Counted from the stretch's first letter, positions 23,546 through 33,106 are shown. The stretch is 64,000 bases of DNA from Calothrix sp. NIES-2100 (GCF_002368195.1 NZ_AP018178.1:7948645-8012644), one strand, 5' to 3'. Numbers and translations: made by a program. Notes: generated by a model from the sequence alone, not told the origin.

Positions 23546-25324
23546 CTATTGACTAGCATTTTTTAGGTTTTCTGCACCTTTGGTAACTTTTGCTGAATCA
23601 ATGCGATCGCCCTGCTTAATCTTGTTTACGACATCAAAGCCTTTGATGACATAACCAAACACAGCATAATTTCCATCTAAGAATCCCAAATCTGCTAAAG
23701 CAAAATAAAACTGAGAAGAACCAGAGTCTGGCTGTTGTCCCCGCGCCATTGCCACAGCCCCCTGTTTGTGATTCAGTACAGGGGTATCTATCAAAGTTTT
23801 GCCATAAATTGGTGCATCAGAACCCTTGGGTTTAATTTCTAAGGGTATAAAGCGTTCAGTCCCCGTTTTTTCGTCAATATAGCCACCGTTTCCCACTCTA
23901 CTATCCGGAGTTCTAGGGTCTTTACTTTGGGGATCTCCACCTTGGGCTACAAATGGTTGGGGATCGCGCACAACTCGATGGAAAGATAACCCATCATATA
24001 CACCTCTTTGTACTAAATCGACAAAATTTCCCGCAGTAATTGGAGCATTTAGCCCATCTACTTCAATTGTTATTGGTGAACCCTTAACAGTCATTACTAC
24101 TGTTGCCTTACCTTCAAGTCGTGGTAAATTTTCTATGCCAGCAATGCTCTCGCTGCTGTTATTAGATGCAGATTTAGTTGGAGTTATAGTTTCTGTGGTT
24201 GTAGTTGTATTTGTGGGTTGAGAAATTGGGTTATTTTCAGTAGAAACACCTGATATATTAGTATACTTGACCCAGATATCTGTAATGATTGCTGCTACAA
24301 TAAAAGTCGCAACTATCAATACTTTTTGTAAATTTGTTAATGATGTGAAAACTTTACGTTGTCTTTGTGGTGCTGACGGAGTAACTATCGGTTTAACAGG
24401 CTGAATTGACAGTATTAGCTGTGGATTTAAGTCCTTTAAAACTTCCTCTACAGATTGATAACGCTGCTGATAATCTTCTTGTAGTAACTTATCAATAATC
24501 TTCCCCAATTCTCGACTCACTGGTTGCTGTAAATGCTGTTTCCAACTCTTAATCCAGCCGTAAGCTTGTGTTTTCCAAAGTTCCCAAGGATGAATTCCAC
24601 TTAGTAAATGAAAGCAAGTTGCACCCAAACTATATAAATCACTTGCTGGATAGGCTTCCCCTCCTTGCATTTGTTCCAAAGGTGCATAACCAAAAGAACC
24701 TATCATGGTTCCTTTTGCAGTCATTACTGTTTTTGTGAGTTGCTTGGATGCACCAAAGTCAATTAAAACAACTTTGCGTAGGGCTTCGCCCTTACCGGAG
24801 GTATCACCTCTGTGAATAATATTTTCTGGCTTAATATCCCGATGAATAACGTTTTGTTGATGTACAACCTGGAGAATACTCAATAAATCCTGTAATAAAT
24901 CTCTAATCTTTCTCTCGTTGAAAGTTCCCTGCTGTTCTAATTCCTTTAATAAATTTTGCCCATCAATAAACTGCTGCACCAAATACAAGCGATTATCTTC
25001 TTTAAAATACGCTAACAGCGTCGGAATTTGTGGATGTTCGCCTAATTGTTCTAGTCGCCTTGCTTCTTGTTCAAATAATTCTGTGGCTTTTTGCAGCGCT
25101 AGAGTTCCTTGAACTTGTGGTGCAAATTGCTTAATGACGCACTTTTTATTTAATTTGTCAATATCTTCTGCTAAATAAGTTTTACCAAATCCCCCACCAC
25201 CCAACGATTTAAGTGGGCGATAACGATTTCTCAACACAACCAAAGGAACGCCGCAATTAGAGCAAAATTTCGTACCATCAGGTGCAGGCGGGTTGTGACA
25301 GGCTGGGTTGAGGCAACAAAGCAT
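23546..25324 (-). CDS. Membrane Ser/Thr kinase fused to a cyclophilin-type peptidyl-prolyl isomerase
   Basis: A protein of 592 residues from the ATG at 25324 (MLCCLNPACHNPP, as in the related kinase at 11451; an ATG at 25360 adds 12 residues). Order: zinc ribbon (1-25), Hanks-type kinase (about 32-305: 'GGGGFGKTYLAED', 'CVIKQF', 'VIHRDIKPENII', 'LIDFGAS'), one membrane helix (about 333-352), a Ser/Thr-rich linker, then a complete cyclophilin domain (about 412-590: 'GLSFHRVVRDPQPFVAQGGDPQ', 'GAVAMARGQQPDSGSSQFYFAL'). The isomerase part should lie outside the cytoplasm. About 8 extra residues between the catalytic loop and DFG (TSGKGEAL) are encoded by a small GC-rich repeat. Confidence 0.93.
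   Translation of the reverse strand: MLCCLNPACHNPPAPDGTKFCSNCGVPLVVLRNRYRPLKSLGGGGFGKTYLAEDIDKLNKKCVIKQFAPQVQGTLALQKATELFEQEARRLEQLGEHPQIPTLLAYFKEDNRLYLVQQFIDGQNLLKELEQQGTFNERKIRDLLQDLLSILQVVHQQNVIHRDIKPENIIHRGDTSGKGEALRKVVLIDFGASKQLTKTVMTAKGTMIGSFGYAPLEQMQGGEAYPASDLYSLGATCFHLLSGIHPWELWKTQAYGWIKSWKQHLQQPVSRELGKIIDKLLQEDYQQRYQSVEEVLKDLNPQLILSIQPVKPIVTPSAPQRQRKVFTSLTNLQKVLIVATFIVAAIITDIWVKYTNISGVSTENNPISQPTNTTTTTETITPTKSASNNSSESIAGIENLPRLEGKATVVMTVKGSPITIEVDGLNAPITAGNFVDLVQRGVYDGLSFHRVVRDPQPFVAQGGDPQSKDPRTPDSRVGNGGYIDEKTGTERFIPLEIKPKGSDAPIYGKTLIDTPVLNHKQGAVAMARGQQPDSGSSQFYFALADLGFLDGNYAVFGYVIKGFDVVNKIKQGDRIDSAKVTKGAENLKNASQ
24775..24800. repeat. Small GC-rich palindrome inserted in-frame in the kinase gene
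   Basis: GTAGGGCTTCGCCCTTACC contains the palindrome AGGGCTTCGCCCT. It adds about 24 bp compared with the related kinase at 9313 and keeps the frame. It lies in the loop between HRDIKPEN and DFG. Confidence 0.65.
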
Positions 25325-25360
25325 AACCGTGCGTTTACTGGTAAATAAGTTTATTATCAT

Positions 25361-25716
25361 CTATCTACCAAGATTTTTAACGCTCTTGTATTATACCGAT
25401 TCAATTAATGATCGTGACATATGGATTGTCGCAAAGGGCGAGGAAACCCCGACTCTACAGATGCATCTGTCTCATTCTTTGATCAAAATCAGTTATGCAC
25501 GCTGTCAAAGGTGGTGAGTTACGCCGCTTTATTTGAGCAAATGGAATCTAGAGATTTCCAGCGACGTAACACACACTGCAAAATTGGGCTTTTACTAATC
25601 AGTAGGGTGCATCAGTAGGAATAATTTGGTATTTCCAACTGTTATCTGACTGACACACCCAATATTATTGAATATTTTTTTATCTGGAAGTCCGCGATCG
25701 CTTGAACGCAGCTACC
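25361..25716. other. Spacer without recognised genes
   Basis: Open frames on the plus strand at 25308-25618 show no family-like sequence or ribosome site and are judged chance. GTAGGGTGCATCAGTAGG (about 25601) and TGACTGACACACCC (about 25648) look like worn copies of the palindrome type at 11634. Confidence 0.5.
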
Positions 25717-26163
25717 TTATCCACGGTTTTTGATTAAAATTACTTGCACGATTTGGATTGCCACGTCTCTGGAAATCCCCAAGGCTTGATATAGATCGTT
25801 TAAAAAATTTTTCTCTTCTTCTTTGACTATACCCTCAGATAATAGCAAGTCTGTCGCTACCGCAAAAGCTGCTTCCCGTAGTTCTTCGGTTAAGGATTCT
25901 TTAGCTGCATCGAATAAAACATTCATCCCATCCCGTCGGAGGATGCTCAGGATTTTTTCAAATAGCCTGTTCATCAACTCGTTGGTATAGTTTCTAAAAA
26001 GCTTTAACCGTGATAAAACTGAGGAGATACAACGCGCTTCATTTTCTGACAAATAACCATCAATAGCCGTTGCAGCCAGAGTGATAGCCGCAAATGCTTC
26101 CGCTGGACTAAGTGTCACATGAGCCTGACTTTCTGTATCCAATACTGTGTCTAATAAACCCAT
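25717..26163 (-). CDS. TerB-like (tellurite resistance TerB family) protein
   Basis: A 148-residue helical protein with 'LSPAEAFAAITLAATAIDGYLSENEA' and 'LREAAFAVATDLLLSEGIVKEEEKNFLNDLYQALGIS'. The acidic turns 'AIDGYLSENE' and 'LSEGIVKEEE' are the repeated TerB motif, suited to metal binding. TerB proteins belong to stress-response modules; no other ter gene is near. It is cytoplasmic and its role here is unknown. A small membrane protein gene lies 178 bp upstream on the same strand. Confidence 0.85.
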   Translation of the reverse strand: MGLLDTVLDTESQAHVTLSPAEAFAAITLAATAIDGYLSENEARCISSVLSRLKLFRNYTNELMNRLFEKILSILRRDGMNVLFDAAKESLTEELREAAFAVATDLLLSEGIVKEEEKNFLNDLYQALGISRDVAIQIVQVILIKNRG

Positions 26164-26341
26164 TGTAGTTGCTCCTTGATTGAGGTCTCAATAGCGGTAC
26201 AGTTACCTGTATGTTCTATAACTTCCAGGTTAGCCTGCAACGCTGTGAGACTTTCATGGTTTAGTGTTCCCAAGATTTCTTGACAGCGAACACAAGCACT
26301 CAATCGGTTTTTTGCTCAAATGCAAAACGCCAGCTTAGAAT

Positions 26342-26479
26342 TTAGCGTTCTCCAGTCTTTTCAATTGTTTCTATAACTACCAAACCTATACCAGAAGCTG
26401 CTATTAGCACTATTGCGGATATCAAATAGGCGTTGGCAAGCATTTGCAGGGCATCATTGAAAAAAATGTAGGTGGTCAT
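26342..26479 (-). CDS. Small single-pass membrane protein (45 residues)
   Basis: ATG at 26479 opens MTTYIFFNDALQMLANAYLI, then a hydrophobic stretch SAIVLIAASGIGLVVIETI and a charged end EKTGER. One membrane helix of about 22 residues is clear. AAGGTG lies 7 bases before the ATG. Codon use and the ribosome site support a real gene. I know no family name; it could assist a membrane complex. Confidence 0.6.
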   Translation of the reverse strand: MTTYIFFNDALQMLANAYLISAIVLIAASGIGLVVIETIEKTGER

Positions 26480-27051
26480 TACGCTTCACCTTTATAACTC
26501 TGTGTTGCTAGTGCTGTTTAATCTCTTCACACCCCGATGGGTGTATTTCGTTCTCGAACTTCCTAGCAATTGCATCTTAACAAAACTTTAGCTCTTTAAA
26601 AACACATCTCAAATTTTTTCTTTTTGAAGATTCCATGAATTTTCTTGGTATTTTGTGCAATTCAATACTGAAAATCAATTATTGTCAAAAATCTAGCAAC
26701 ATTTTTTTAAGTATATTTATATAGCGAATAAGTCTTTTATAGGACTGTGATACAAAAATTTATATTTTATTTTGCTGGGATTATAGCTTTTATTTCAAGC
26801 ATTTACAGCAAATAATGAATAAGTTTACTAGTAATATTACATATTAAAATTGTATTATTTAATTCTTATGCTTGGACATGAAAAAATTTTTTGTAGCCAG
26901 CTTGTCAAAATGGCAAAATTATCCCGCTAGCGACTGTCAGCAGGTGATAACCTCCCCTGTTTTCGCCTGCTTGAACTACAGCCTGATTGGGAGGCTGAAA
27001 TAAAACTTTACAATCAAATCTTTAAACTTTCGCGTTGTCAGTCTAAGAGTG
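26480..27051. other. AT-rich spacer
   Basis: About 570 bp with no convincing gene. The part from 26560 to 26880 is very AT-rich. Inverted GGGAGG/CCTCCC elements at about 26951-26992 could form a weak hairpin downstream of the histone-deacetylase-like gene. Confidence 0.5.
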
Positions 27052-27972
27052 CTAAAGCAAGCAGCGTTCGATTGTGGCGACAACTGATTGGGAAAGGGCT
27101 GATAAATCATAGCCACCTTCCAAGCCAAAAAGAATTTTGCGAGTCAGCTTTAAACAATAATCCACGAACAAACCATAATCTGCTGGTTGCAAATTAATAC
27201 TAGCTAAAGGATCTGCGGCGTTGGCATCGTAACCAGCACTAATAATCAGTAAATCTGGCTGAAATTGAGCTAAAAAGGGGACTACGGACTTCTCAAATAG
27301 CGGTTGATAAACGTCTATAGTGCTACCAGGCGGTACAGGTAAATTTAAGACATTATTATGAAAGCCGCGTTCGGAGGCTCTACCAGTACCAGGGTAGCAA
27401 GGGTACTGATGTAGAGAACAGTAGGCAATTTGCGGCTGAGTTTCCACGATCGCCTGAGTACCATTACCATGATGTACATCCCAATCTAAGATGGCGACAC
27501 GGTTAATTCCAGGTTGTTCTAAAGCGTAAAAAGCTGCGATCGCTGCATTAGAAAATAAACAAAAACCCATTCCCGCATCAGTTTCTGCATGATGTCCGGG
27601 GGGACGGGCTAGGACAAAAGCTGGATTTTCTGTGGCTAATACTGTATCAACGCCATCCATCCAAGCACTCACAGCCAATAGTGCTACATCATAACTCCGA
27701 GGCGATACAGGTGTGTCTCCATCTAAGTAACTACCACCTGCTGTCGCGATCGCCTGAACTTTGTGGATGTAATCTGCTGTATGGGCTTGCAACAGTACAG
27801 ACATCAGCGATGGGTTTTGTGAAACTGGTGTAGGCGATCGCCAGTCAATTTTATCTGCAAACTCAGCTTCTTTGAGAGCTTTTGCGATCGCTGTCAAACG
27901 TTCTGGTGTCTCTGGGTGGTAGTTTCCCGTCTTGTGTTCCAGAAACTCATCGGAATAGATGACTGGTAGCAT
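27052..27972 (-). CDS. Histone deacetylase-family (class II-like) amidohydrolase
   Basis: A 306-residue protein of the arginase/deacetylase fold. The catalytic histidine pair is at 127-128 ('RPPGHHAETDAGMGFCLFSN'), and the zinc ligands are Asp165 and His167 in 'ILDWDVHHGNGTQ' and the Asp in 'ISAGYDANAADPL'. 'GYHPETPERL'-like 'NYHPETPERLTAI' is the N-terminal signature. Bacterial members deacetylate acetyl-polyamines or acetyl-lysines; the substrate here is unknown. Single gene, cytoplasmic. Confidence 0.92.
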   Translation of the reverse strand: MLPVIYSDEFLEHKTGNYHPETPERLTAIAKALKEAEFADKIDWRSPTPVSQNPSLMSVLLQAHTADYIHKVQAIATAGGSYLDGDTPVSPRSYDVALLAVSAWMDGVDTVLATENPAFVLARPPGHHAETDAGMGFCLFSNAAIAAFYALEQPGINRVAILDWDVHHGNGTQAIVETQPQIAYCSLHQYPCYPGTGRASERGFHNNVLNLPVPPGSTIDVYQPLFEKSVVPFLAQFQPDLLIISAGYDANAADPLASINLQPADYGLFVDYCLKLTRKILFGLEGGYDLSALSQSVVATIERCLL

Positions 27973-28252
27973 GGGGCAAGAAAAGTGCTCAGCAAGATAC
28001 TAAATGTCATTCTATCTTCCCCAGTTTATTTATTGCTGTAGAAGTGCGGCAAATTTATTCGCCATTGGCACTAAATCTCCTTCTTTTCAAAATCGAGATG
28101 TAGTCGCCTATTAAAAAGTTCCGCTCCAGTTTTTCATGCTCTACACCTTGATATCCTGTCGCCACATTTCAATCAGCTCTGTCAGTTGTAAATAAGATAC
28201 AATGCCATCAGCAATGCAGCTACTAACCTAATATTTAAGCCATCATTAGCTT

Positions 28253-29515
28253 ATGTCCAATTCTGCAAATACTAATAACCCTGCTATTTCTGCCCTCACA
28301 ACTGACCAACTAGATCAGGCTAAGAATAGGGATAAAATTTTTGACCAATATCTCAAAGTGGGAATTAATGCAGGTTCCACGGCTGAGAAGCTAGCATTAT
28401 TATATCGAGGGGTGGAGAGTTCGCCCTATCAAGAAGATATAAATAATTATCCAGAGAGCCTGAAACAAGCACAAAATCCAGAGGAATTAATATTTAAACC
28501 TTATCCTAAAGTCGGAGAAATGCCGCAAATTGATCGGCAAGGTTTAGAGTTTCTCCATTCAGATATCAAAGAAGCTTGTATCTGCATTGGTCGAGTAAAT
28601 GACGGGAAGATCAAAGCCCATTGGATGGGTCGGAATGCCCTGAATAAAAATCAGTTTTGGAGTGGCACCAAAATCATTCCTTTGTTAAATATTGTGTCTC
28701 AATCCAATACAAAATTCTTTCAATCAAGCCTAGAAAACTGCGTTATTAGAGACCCAGCCAAGCGTCAGAAAGATGTTCCCTTCTTTGACGTAGCAGCTGA
28801 CATAATTAGTTATAAAAAACAGATAGCCAGCTCTAATTCACTAGCTGCTATGTGCAAAAGATTCGAGACTTGGGAAGGCTTAGAAACCTGGGTCAAAAAA
28901 ATCACAGGTAACCAAGATTTAGTTTTCCGTGGGCGTTATGGCGAAGATCCTTTTATTAACCAGCCTGAGTTGTTTGATTTAAAAACGCGAAAAGTATTGC
29001 TGAGTGCCGCACCGGAGACAACTAGAGGAGATAATCTCGTCACTGCATACGATTTACTCAGGTTGCTCTCGATGCTAGGTTGGCATCATCAGCTACCACC
29101 GGAAGCGAGAATACCAGGTGCCCAGTGGCACAGTTTAGGACAGATCATCAAAGCTATGGGCAAAGATGCCTGCCGTTATACTGATATTGCCATTGAGACA
29201 TTGGGATTGAAAAGCTTTATTAGTTCTCCAGTGATTATCTCTAAATTAGGCGACGGCTACAGCGATACACGCAAAAGTACGGAAATAGTTTACCTAGCAT
29301 TAGTTAAATTTATTCTGGATTTGCCACAACCTGGGAAAAAACCTGCTGAACTGATAACGTTAGGTTTGGCTCTGCGGGGAGCAAAACCTTTACAGGAAAC
29401 TAATCCTAATGCTATTGAACAGGCAAAAAACCGCGATGCAGTTGAGCTAGATGCGAGAATGGCAACTGAAGTCACTGAGATTCTGCGTAGAGTAGTGACA
29501 CAAGAATTAGTGTAG
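28253..29515 (+). CDS. Conserved hypothetical protein with SxxK motif
   Basis: A 420-residue soluble protein without signal peptide. 'NKNQFWSGTKIIPLLNIVSQ' contains Ser-x-x-Lys in a context like the active site of serine beta-lactamase/penicillin-binding folds. 'GDNLVTAYDLLRLLSMLGWH' and 'ISKLGDGYSDTRKSTEIVYLAL' follow at fitting distances. I cannot assign a family with certainty. The N-terminal 'LDQAKNRDKIFDQYLK' is echoed near the end by 'IEQAKNRDAVELDARM'. It may be a degenerate serine hydrolase acting inside the cell. Confidence 0.7.
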   Translation: MSNSANTNNPAISALTTDQLDQAKNRDKIFDQYLKVGINAGSTAEKLALLYRGVESSPYQEDINNYPESLKQAQNPEELIFKPYPKVGEMPQIDRQGLEFLHSDIKEACICIGRVNDGKIKAHWMGRNALNKNQFWSGTKIIPLLNIVSQSNTKFFQSSLENCVIRDPAKRQKDVPFFDVAADIISYKKQIASSNSLAAMCKRFETWEGLETWVKKITGNQDLVFRGRYGEDPFINQPELFDLKTRKVLLSAAPETTRGDNLVTAYDLLRLLSMLGWHHQLPPEARIPGAQWHSLGQIIKAMGKDACRYTDIAIETLGLKSFISSPVIISKLGDGYSDTRKSTEIVYLALVKFILDLPQPGKKPAELITLGLALRGAKPLQETNPNAIEQAKNRDAVELDARMATEVTEILRRVVTQELV

Positions 29516-29535
29516 TAAAAAAATATTCCATTGTT

Positions 29536-29590
29536 ATTGTTGACGGTTGACTGTTAACCGTCAACCGTCAACCGTCAACAACTTTAAGCT
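29536..29590. repeat. Heptamer repeats forming a hairpin
   Basis: GTTGACGGTTGACTG pairs with copies of AACCGTCAACCGTCAAC across TTAACC. It lies between two convergent genes and may function as a bidirectional terminator; the repeat units are those seen at 16.5 kb. Confidence 0.65.
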
Positions 29591-29615
29591 GTTGTTTATT
29601 TTTTGGAGTTCCCTA

Positions 29616-30110
29616 TCATGTGGGTAAACTGGCAAATACCTGTTCCACTAATTCCTTCGTCTTCACTTCTAAATGCTGCCAATCCACTTCTCCCATTTCA
29701 TCAAATAAACTAGTGTCAATCATCGAAGCTTCCGCATCTGGCGCTTCTGGGCTGTAATTTAGAAAACACACTTGATAACATAGATCCCACAAGTCTATAG
29801 TTACTTGCTGCTCTTGACGCTGTAAACGTAGATGATATCCTGGATGGGGCATTGGCAGACCAGAAAGGGTTTTTCTGATGTCATCTGCTTGTTCTGGTGT
29901 CGCAGTTTCCATTTCCTGCAACAGATTGGTCACAATTGCTTTGGTTTCATCGGTGATACTGGCCGGCCAAATCAAGACATCATGATAAGTTCCAGTCCAG
30001 GAAGATACATCTAGTTGCTTGCGAATATTATCAACTACGCGGATGAAAGCAGGCTGCATAAGCATTTCAGCTTGCTGCCATGTAACAGAGTTGTTGATTT
30101 TGGGTGGCAT
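29616..30110 (-). CDS. Conserved hypothetical protein
   Basis: A 164-residue, acidic, soluble protein: 'VTWQQAEMLMQPAFIRVVDNIRKQLD', 'WTGTYHDVLIWPA', 'PMPHPGYHLRLQRQEQQVTIDLWDLCYQVCFLNY'. The pattern is that of a widespread cyanobacterial protein, but I know no function. It is transcribed towards the preceding gene and away from the kinase gene at 30276, with which it shares a 165-bp divergent promoter region. Confidence 0.75.
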   Translation of the reverse strand: MPPKINNSVTWQQAEMLMQPAFIRVVDNIRKQLDVSSWTGTYHDVLIWPASITDETKAIVTNLLQEMETATPEQADDIRKTLSGLPMPHPGYHLRLQRQEQQVTIDLWDLCYQVCFLNYSPEAPDAEASMIDTSLFDEMGEVDWQHLEVKTKELVEQVFASLPT

Positions 30111-30275
30111 TGCTAATCACAAAAGGATATTGAAACAAAAATTAACAAAGTGTGTTTATGAAAAAAATTACATTTTTAATTCAAATCTTTTCTCAAGATA
30201 GCGGATTTCATGGAAGAAAATTTGGAGATATTGATTAGCATCTGGAAATTTGGGTGTTAACTCTGGGGAGGCAAT

Positions 30276-32177
30276 ATGATCGGTAAACTACTAGACCATC
30301 GTTATCAAGTAATTAAAGTCCTAGCGACGGGCGGATTTGGTCAAACTTACATTGCTCAAGATACTAGACGGCCAGGTAACCCCATCTGCGTTGTCAAGCA
30401 TCTTCAGCCTACTAGTTCCGACCCCAGAGTTTTTGACACAGCCAAGCGTTTATTTAACATTGAAGCTGAAACTTTGGAAATTTTGGGCAAACACGATCAA
30501 ATACCCAGGCTTTTGGCTTACTTTGACGAAAATCAGCAATTCTACTTAGTACAAGAATTTATTGAAGGAAATACTTTAAGTGAGGAACTGTTACCTGGTA
30601 AGCGCTGGAGCGAAACTCAGGTAGTCCAACTGTTGTTGGAAGTGTTGAGCATTTTAGAATATGTCCACAGTCAAGGCGTGATTCACCGCGATATCAAGCC
30701 AGATAACATTATCCGTCGGAGTTCTGACAATAAATTAGTTTTAGTAGACTTCGGTGCTGTTAAACAACTACGTACACAGTTAGTTGTGCCTGGGGCGCAA
30801 CCTAGTGCGACGATAGTCATTGGTACTCCTGGTTATATGCCTACAGAACAAGGGCAAGGTAAACCCCGTGCCAATAGCGATATTTATTCTTTAGGAATCA
30901 TTGCTATTCAAGCTTTAACAGGAGTAGCAGCCTCAGCATTGCAAGAAGACCCGAATACAGGCGAACTCCTGTGGCAAGATTTAGTGAGTGTCAATTCCGA
31001 GTTAGCAGCGGTGTTGACTAAAATGGTGCGTTATCACTTTAAAGACCGCTACCAAAGTGCTACAGAAGCACTGCAAGCATGTAGAGGGTTGATGACTCCT
31101 GTGGCTGTAGCTGCGAAATTAAAGGAATTGCAGCTAAATTCTAGCACTCAAGCAAATCACACTCCCACCCAAGGAACACAGCAGCACACTATTGCAGTTG
31201 CACCAGCTAATAAAGTAGCTGCTAAACCAGTCCGTCAAGATTATAGCAAACCTGACCCCTTACCTTTAATAGTGGGACTGATGTTGGCGGGTGGGGCGGC
31301 GGCTTTGGTGACAAATGTCTATCCCAGTATCAAAAATGTAGCTGCTAATTTAACAGGTAATGATACTAATGTAGGCAACAAGTGCTTAGCTGTTGTCGAG
31401 GGTAATTCTAATATTCGTTCTGAACCGAGTGGGATTAATTCAGATAATGTTGTGCAAACAGTTATCAGTAATAGTAAGTTTGAAGTGACTGGTAAACGCA
31501 CCCAACGGGGTTGGATAGAAGTGAAACTTAACTCCGGACAATCAGCTTGGGCGCACTCGGATGTGATCACAAATAATGAACAATGGCTTGCTTGTTTGCG
31601 AGATAAAGGAATTGCAATTAAGACAGTAGATGATAATACTTTAATTGCGGCTCGACCGCTGCCGAAACCAGAACCTAAATCTACTAAGGTAGAAACTTCA
31701 TCATCTAGTAAATCAGATCCATTTCGTTCCGAACCGTTTACCGGTGGCACAGAAAAATCCGAGTCGCAGTCTAAGGATAACAGCGCTCAAGTTTTGGAAT
31801 CAGCCAGGAAGAAGTATGAATCAGGGGATTTAATCGGAGCGATCGCACTGCTGAAATCTGTACCGCAAACAGCTGCTGCTGATTTTAAAGAAACTGGGGT
31901 AATGATTGCTCAGTGGCAACAAGATTGGGCGAAGGCAGATGCTTTATTTAATGAAATTAATGCGGCAATAGATAAAGGTCAATGGGATAAAGTTTTAGAT
32001 TATAAAAAACATCCCGAAAAATTGCCTAACATTAAATACTGGCAAGATAAATTAGCACCATTATTCAAACAAGCTGCGGATAATTTAGCTAAACAGGGAC
32101 GAAATACTGTAGATAAATATAATAAGAATAATCAGCTAAATCAGGAAAAATCAAATACTCAAGGTACTACCCATTGA
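30276..32177 (+). CDS. Membrane Ser/Thr protein kinase with SH3-like domain
   Basis: A 633-residue protein. Kinase domain at about 8-270: 'LATGGFGQTYIAQD', 'CVVKHL', 'VIHRDIKPDNII', 'LVDFGAVKQL', 'IGTPGYMPTEQGQGK'. A membrane helix follows at about 331-349 (LIVGLMLAGGAAALVTNVY), then an SH3b-type domain at about 365-440 ('CLAVVEGNSNIRSEPSG', 'GWIEVKLNSGQSAWAHSDVI') and a Lys-rich helical tail. There is no zinc ribbon, unlike the other two kinases here. The extracytoplasmic SH3b part may sense cell-wall material. Single gene. Confidence 0.93.
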   Translation: MIGKLLDHRYQVIKVLATGGFGQTYIAQDTRRPGNPICVVKHLQPTSSDPRVFDTAKRLFNIEAETLEILGKHDQIPRLLAYFDENQQFYLVQEFIEGNTLSEELLPGKRWSETQVVQLLLEVLSILEYVHSQGVIHRDIKPDNIIRRSSDNKLVLVDFGAVKQLRTQLVVPGAQPSATIVIGTPGYMPTEQGQGKPRANSDIYSLGIIAIQALTGVAASALQEDPNTGELLWQDLVSVNSELAAVLTKMVRYHFKDRYQSATEALQACRGLMTPVAVAAKLKELQLNSSTQANHTPTQGTQQHTIAVAPANKVAAKPVRQDYSKPDPLPLIVGLMLAGGAAALVTNVYPSIKNVAANLTGNDTNVGNKCLAVVEGNSNIRSEPSGINSDNVVQTVISNSKFEVTGKRTQRGWIEVKLNSGQSAWAHSDVITNNEQWLACLRDKGIAIKTVDDNTLIAARPLPKPEPKSTKVETSSSSKSDPFRSEPFTGGTEKSESQSKDNSAQVLESARKKYESGDLIGAIALLKSVPQTAAADFKETGVMIAQWQQDWAKADALFNEINAAIDKGQWDKVLDYKKHPEKLPNIKYWQDKLAPLFKQAADNLAKQGRNTVDKYNKNNQLNQEKSNTQGTTH

Positions 32178-32569
32178 TATATTGGTATTTTGGCGTTGCT
32201 GATTGATAGGAGATTTTAATAAAGTTCAATCTCTTCGTATCCACTCAGTAATCGAGTTCTACGAATTTCTCTCAGGTACGTTGTCAGTGATTCTTCTGAT
32301 TAATTTCTCTACATCTTTAACGCGAGTTCTATACACAAAATTCTGACCTCACCCCCAGCCCCTCTTCTAACAAGACAGGGGTGCAAAAAGGCTAATTTTT
32401 TGTTACTCCTCCCTCTCTAAAAGGAGAGGGAGGTTGGGTGGGTGAGGTTTGTCGAATTCAATGCCAGTAATTCGATTTATTGCTGTATTATTTTTGTAAA
32501 GTATAGATGCACCCAATTGAGTCAGGAAATAGGTTTTAAAAATTGACATTGACTAATTGATTAATAGTA
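32178..32569. other. Spacer with CTCACCCC...GGGTGAGG inverted element
   Basis: At about 32345-32452 a GC-rich element starts CCTCACCCCCAGCCCCTC and ends GAGGTTGGGTGGGTGAGG, with complementary ends and internal inverted arms. A related element is at about 51055-51145. No gene is seen in the rest. Confidence 0.6.
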
Positions 32570-33106
32570 TCATTTAGGCTTTTTAAAACCTGTAACTGTT
32601 CCTATACATTGTTGTTGTGACATGGTAATCTCTGATTGTGCAGTGTATGTTCCTGATACTTTACCATCACGAATATTTCCCTCAAATCGATACCCAGTTG
32701 CAGGTATATTACCTGACCAAGTGCCATCGGGATTAATTTTCCCATTAAAATCAAAATCAGTACTACTATTTTTTCCGCTATAATGACCATTCATTAAACC
32801 ATTAGGAAAAATTATTAATTCGTCTAACGCAGCACTTGGCACACACCCACTTGTTTGGTTTGCGTCTTGAGTCCATGAAAAAGAATATTTGCCATCAAGG
32901 GGTATTGAAGAGTTTGGCTTTGGAGCAGTTCTATTATTACCATCCTCTACTAATTCACCACAGACAACTTTTCCCGCATCTGTCTTGACACAGGCTCGTT
33001 CTGCTACTGCGGGATTACTGAAAAAAAAGACAAGCATAGCTATTGAAGGGGTGCTAATTAGAGCCGCCAACTTTTGAGATTTTTTTAGCATAGTATATGT
33101 TTTCAT
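32570..33106 (-). CDS. Secreted protein of unknown function
   Basis: A 178-residue protein. The N-terminus is a signal peptide: positive 'MLKKSQK', hydrophobic 'LAALISTPSIAMLVFFF', and a probable cut after SNPAVA. The mature part has Cys residues in 'RACVKTDAGKVVCGE' and two more (SGCVPSA, QQCIG), likely disulfides, and a beta-rich core 'GHYSGKNSSTDFDFNGKINPDGTWSG'. The true start may be the second Met (33091). Periplasmic or extracellular; function unknown. Confidence 0.75.
   Translation of the reverse strand: MKTYTMLKKSQKLAALISTPSIAMLVFFFSNPAVAERACVKTDAGKVVCGELVEDGNNRTAPKPNSSIPLDGKYSFSWTQDANQTSGCVPSAALDELIIFPNGLMNGHYSGKNSSTDFDFNGKINPDGTWSGNIPATGYRFEGNIRDGKVSGTYTAQSEITMSQQQCIGTVTGFKKPK

Noticed and set aside
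25308..25618. Two plus-strand frames upstream of the kinase-cyclophilin gene
   Set aside because: No ribosome site, no family-like sequence and one overlaps the kinase start.
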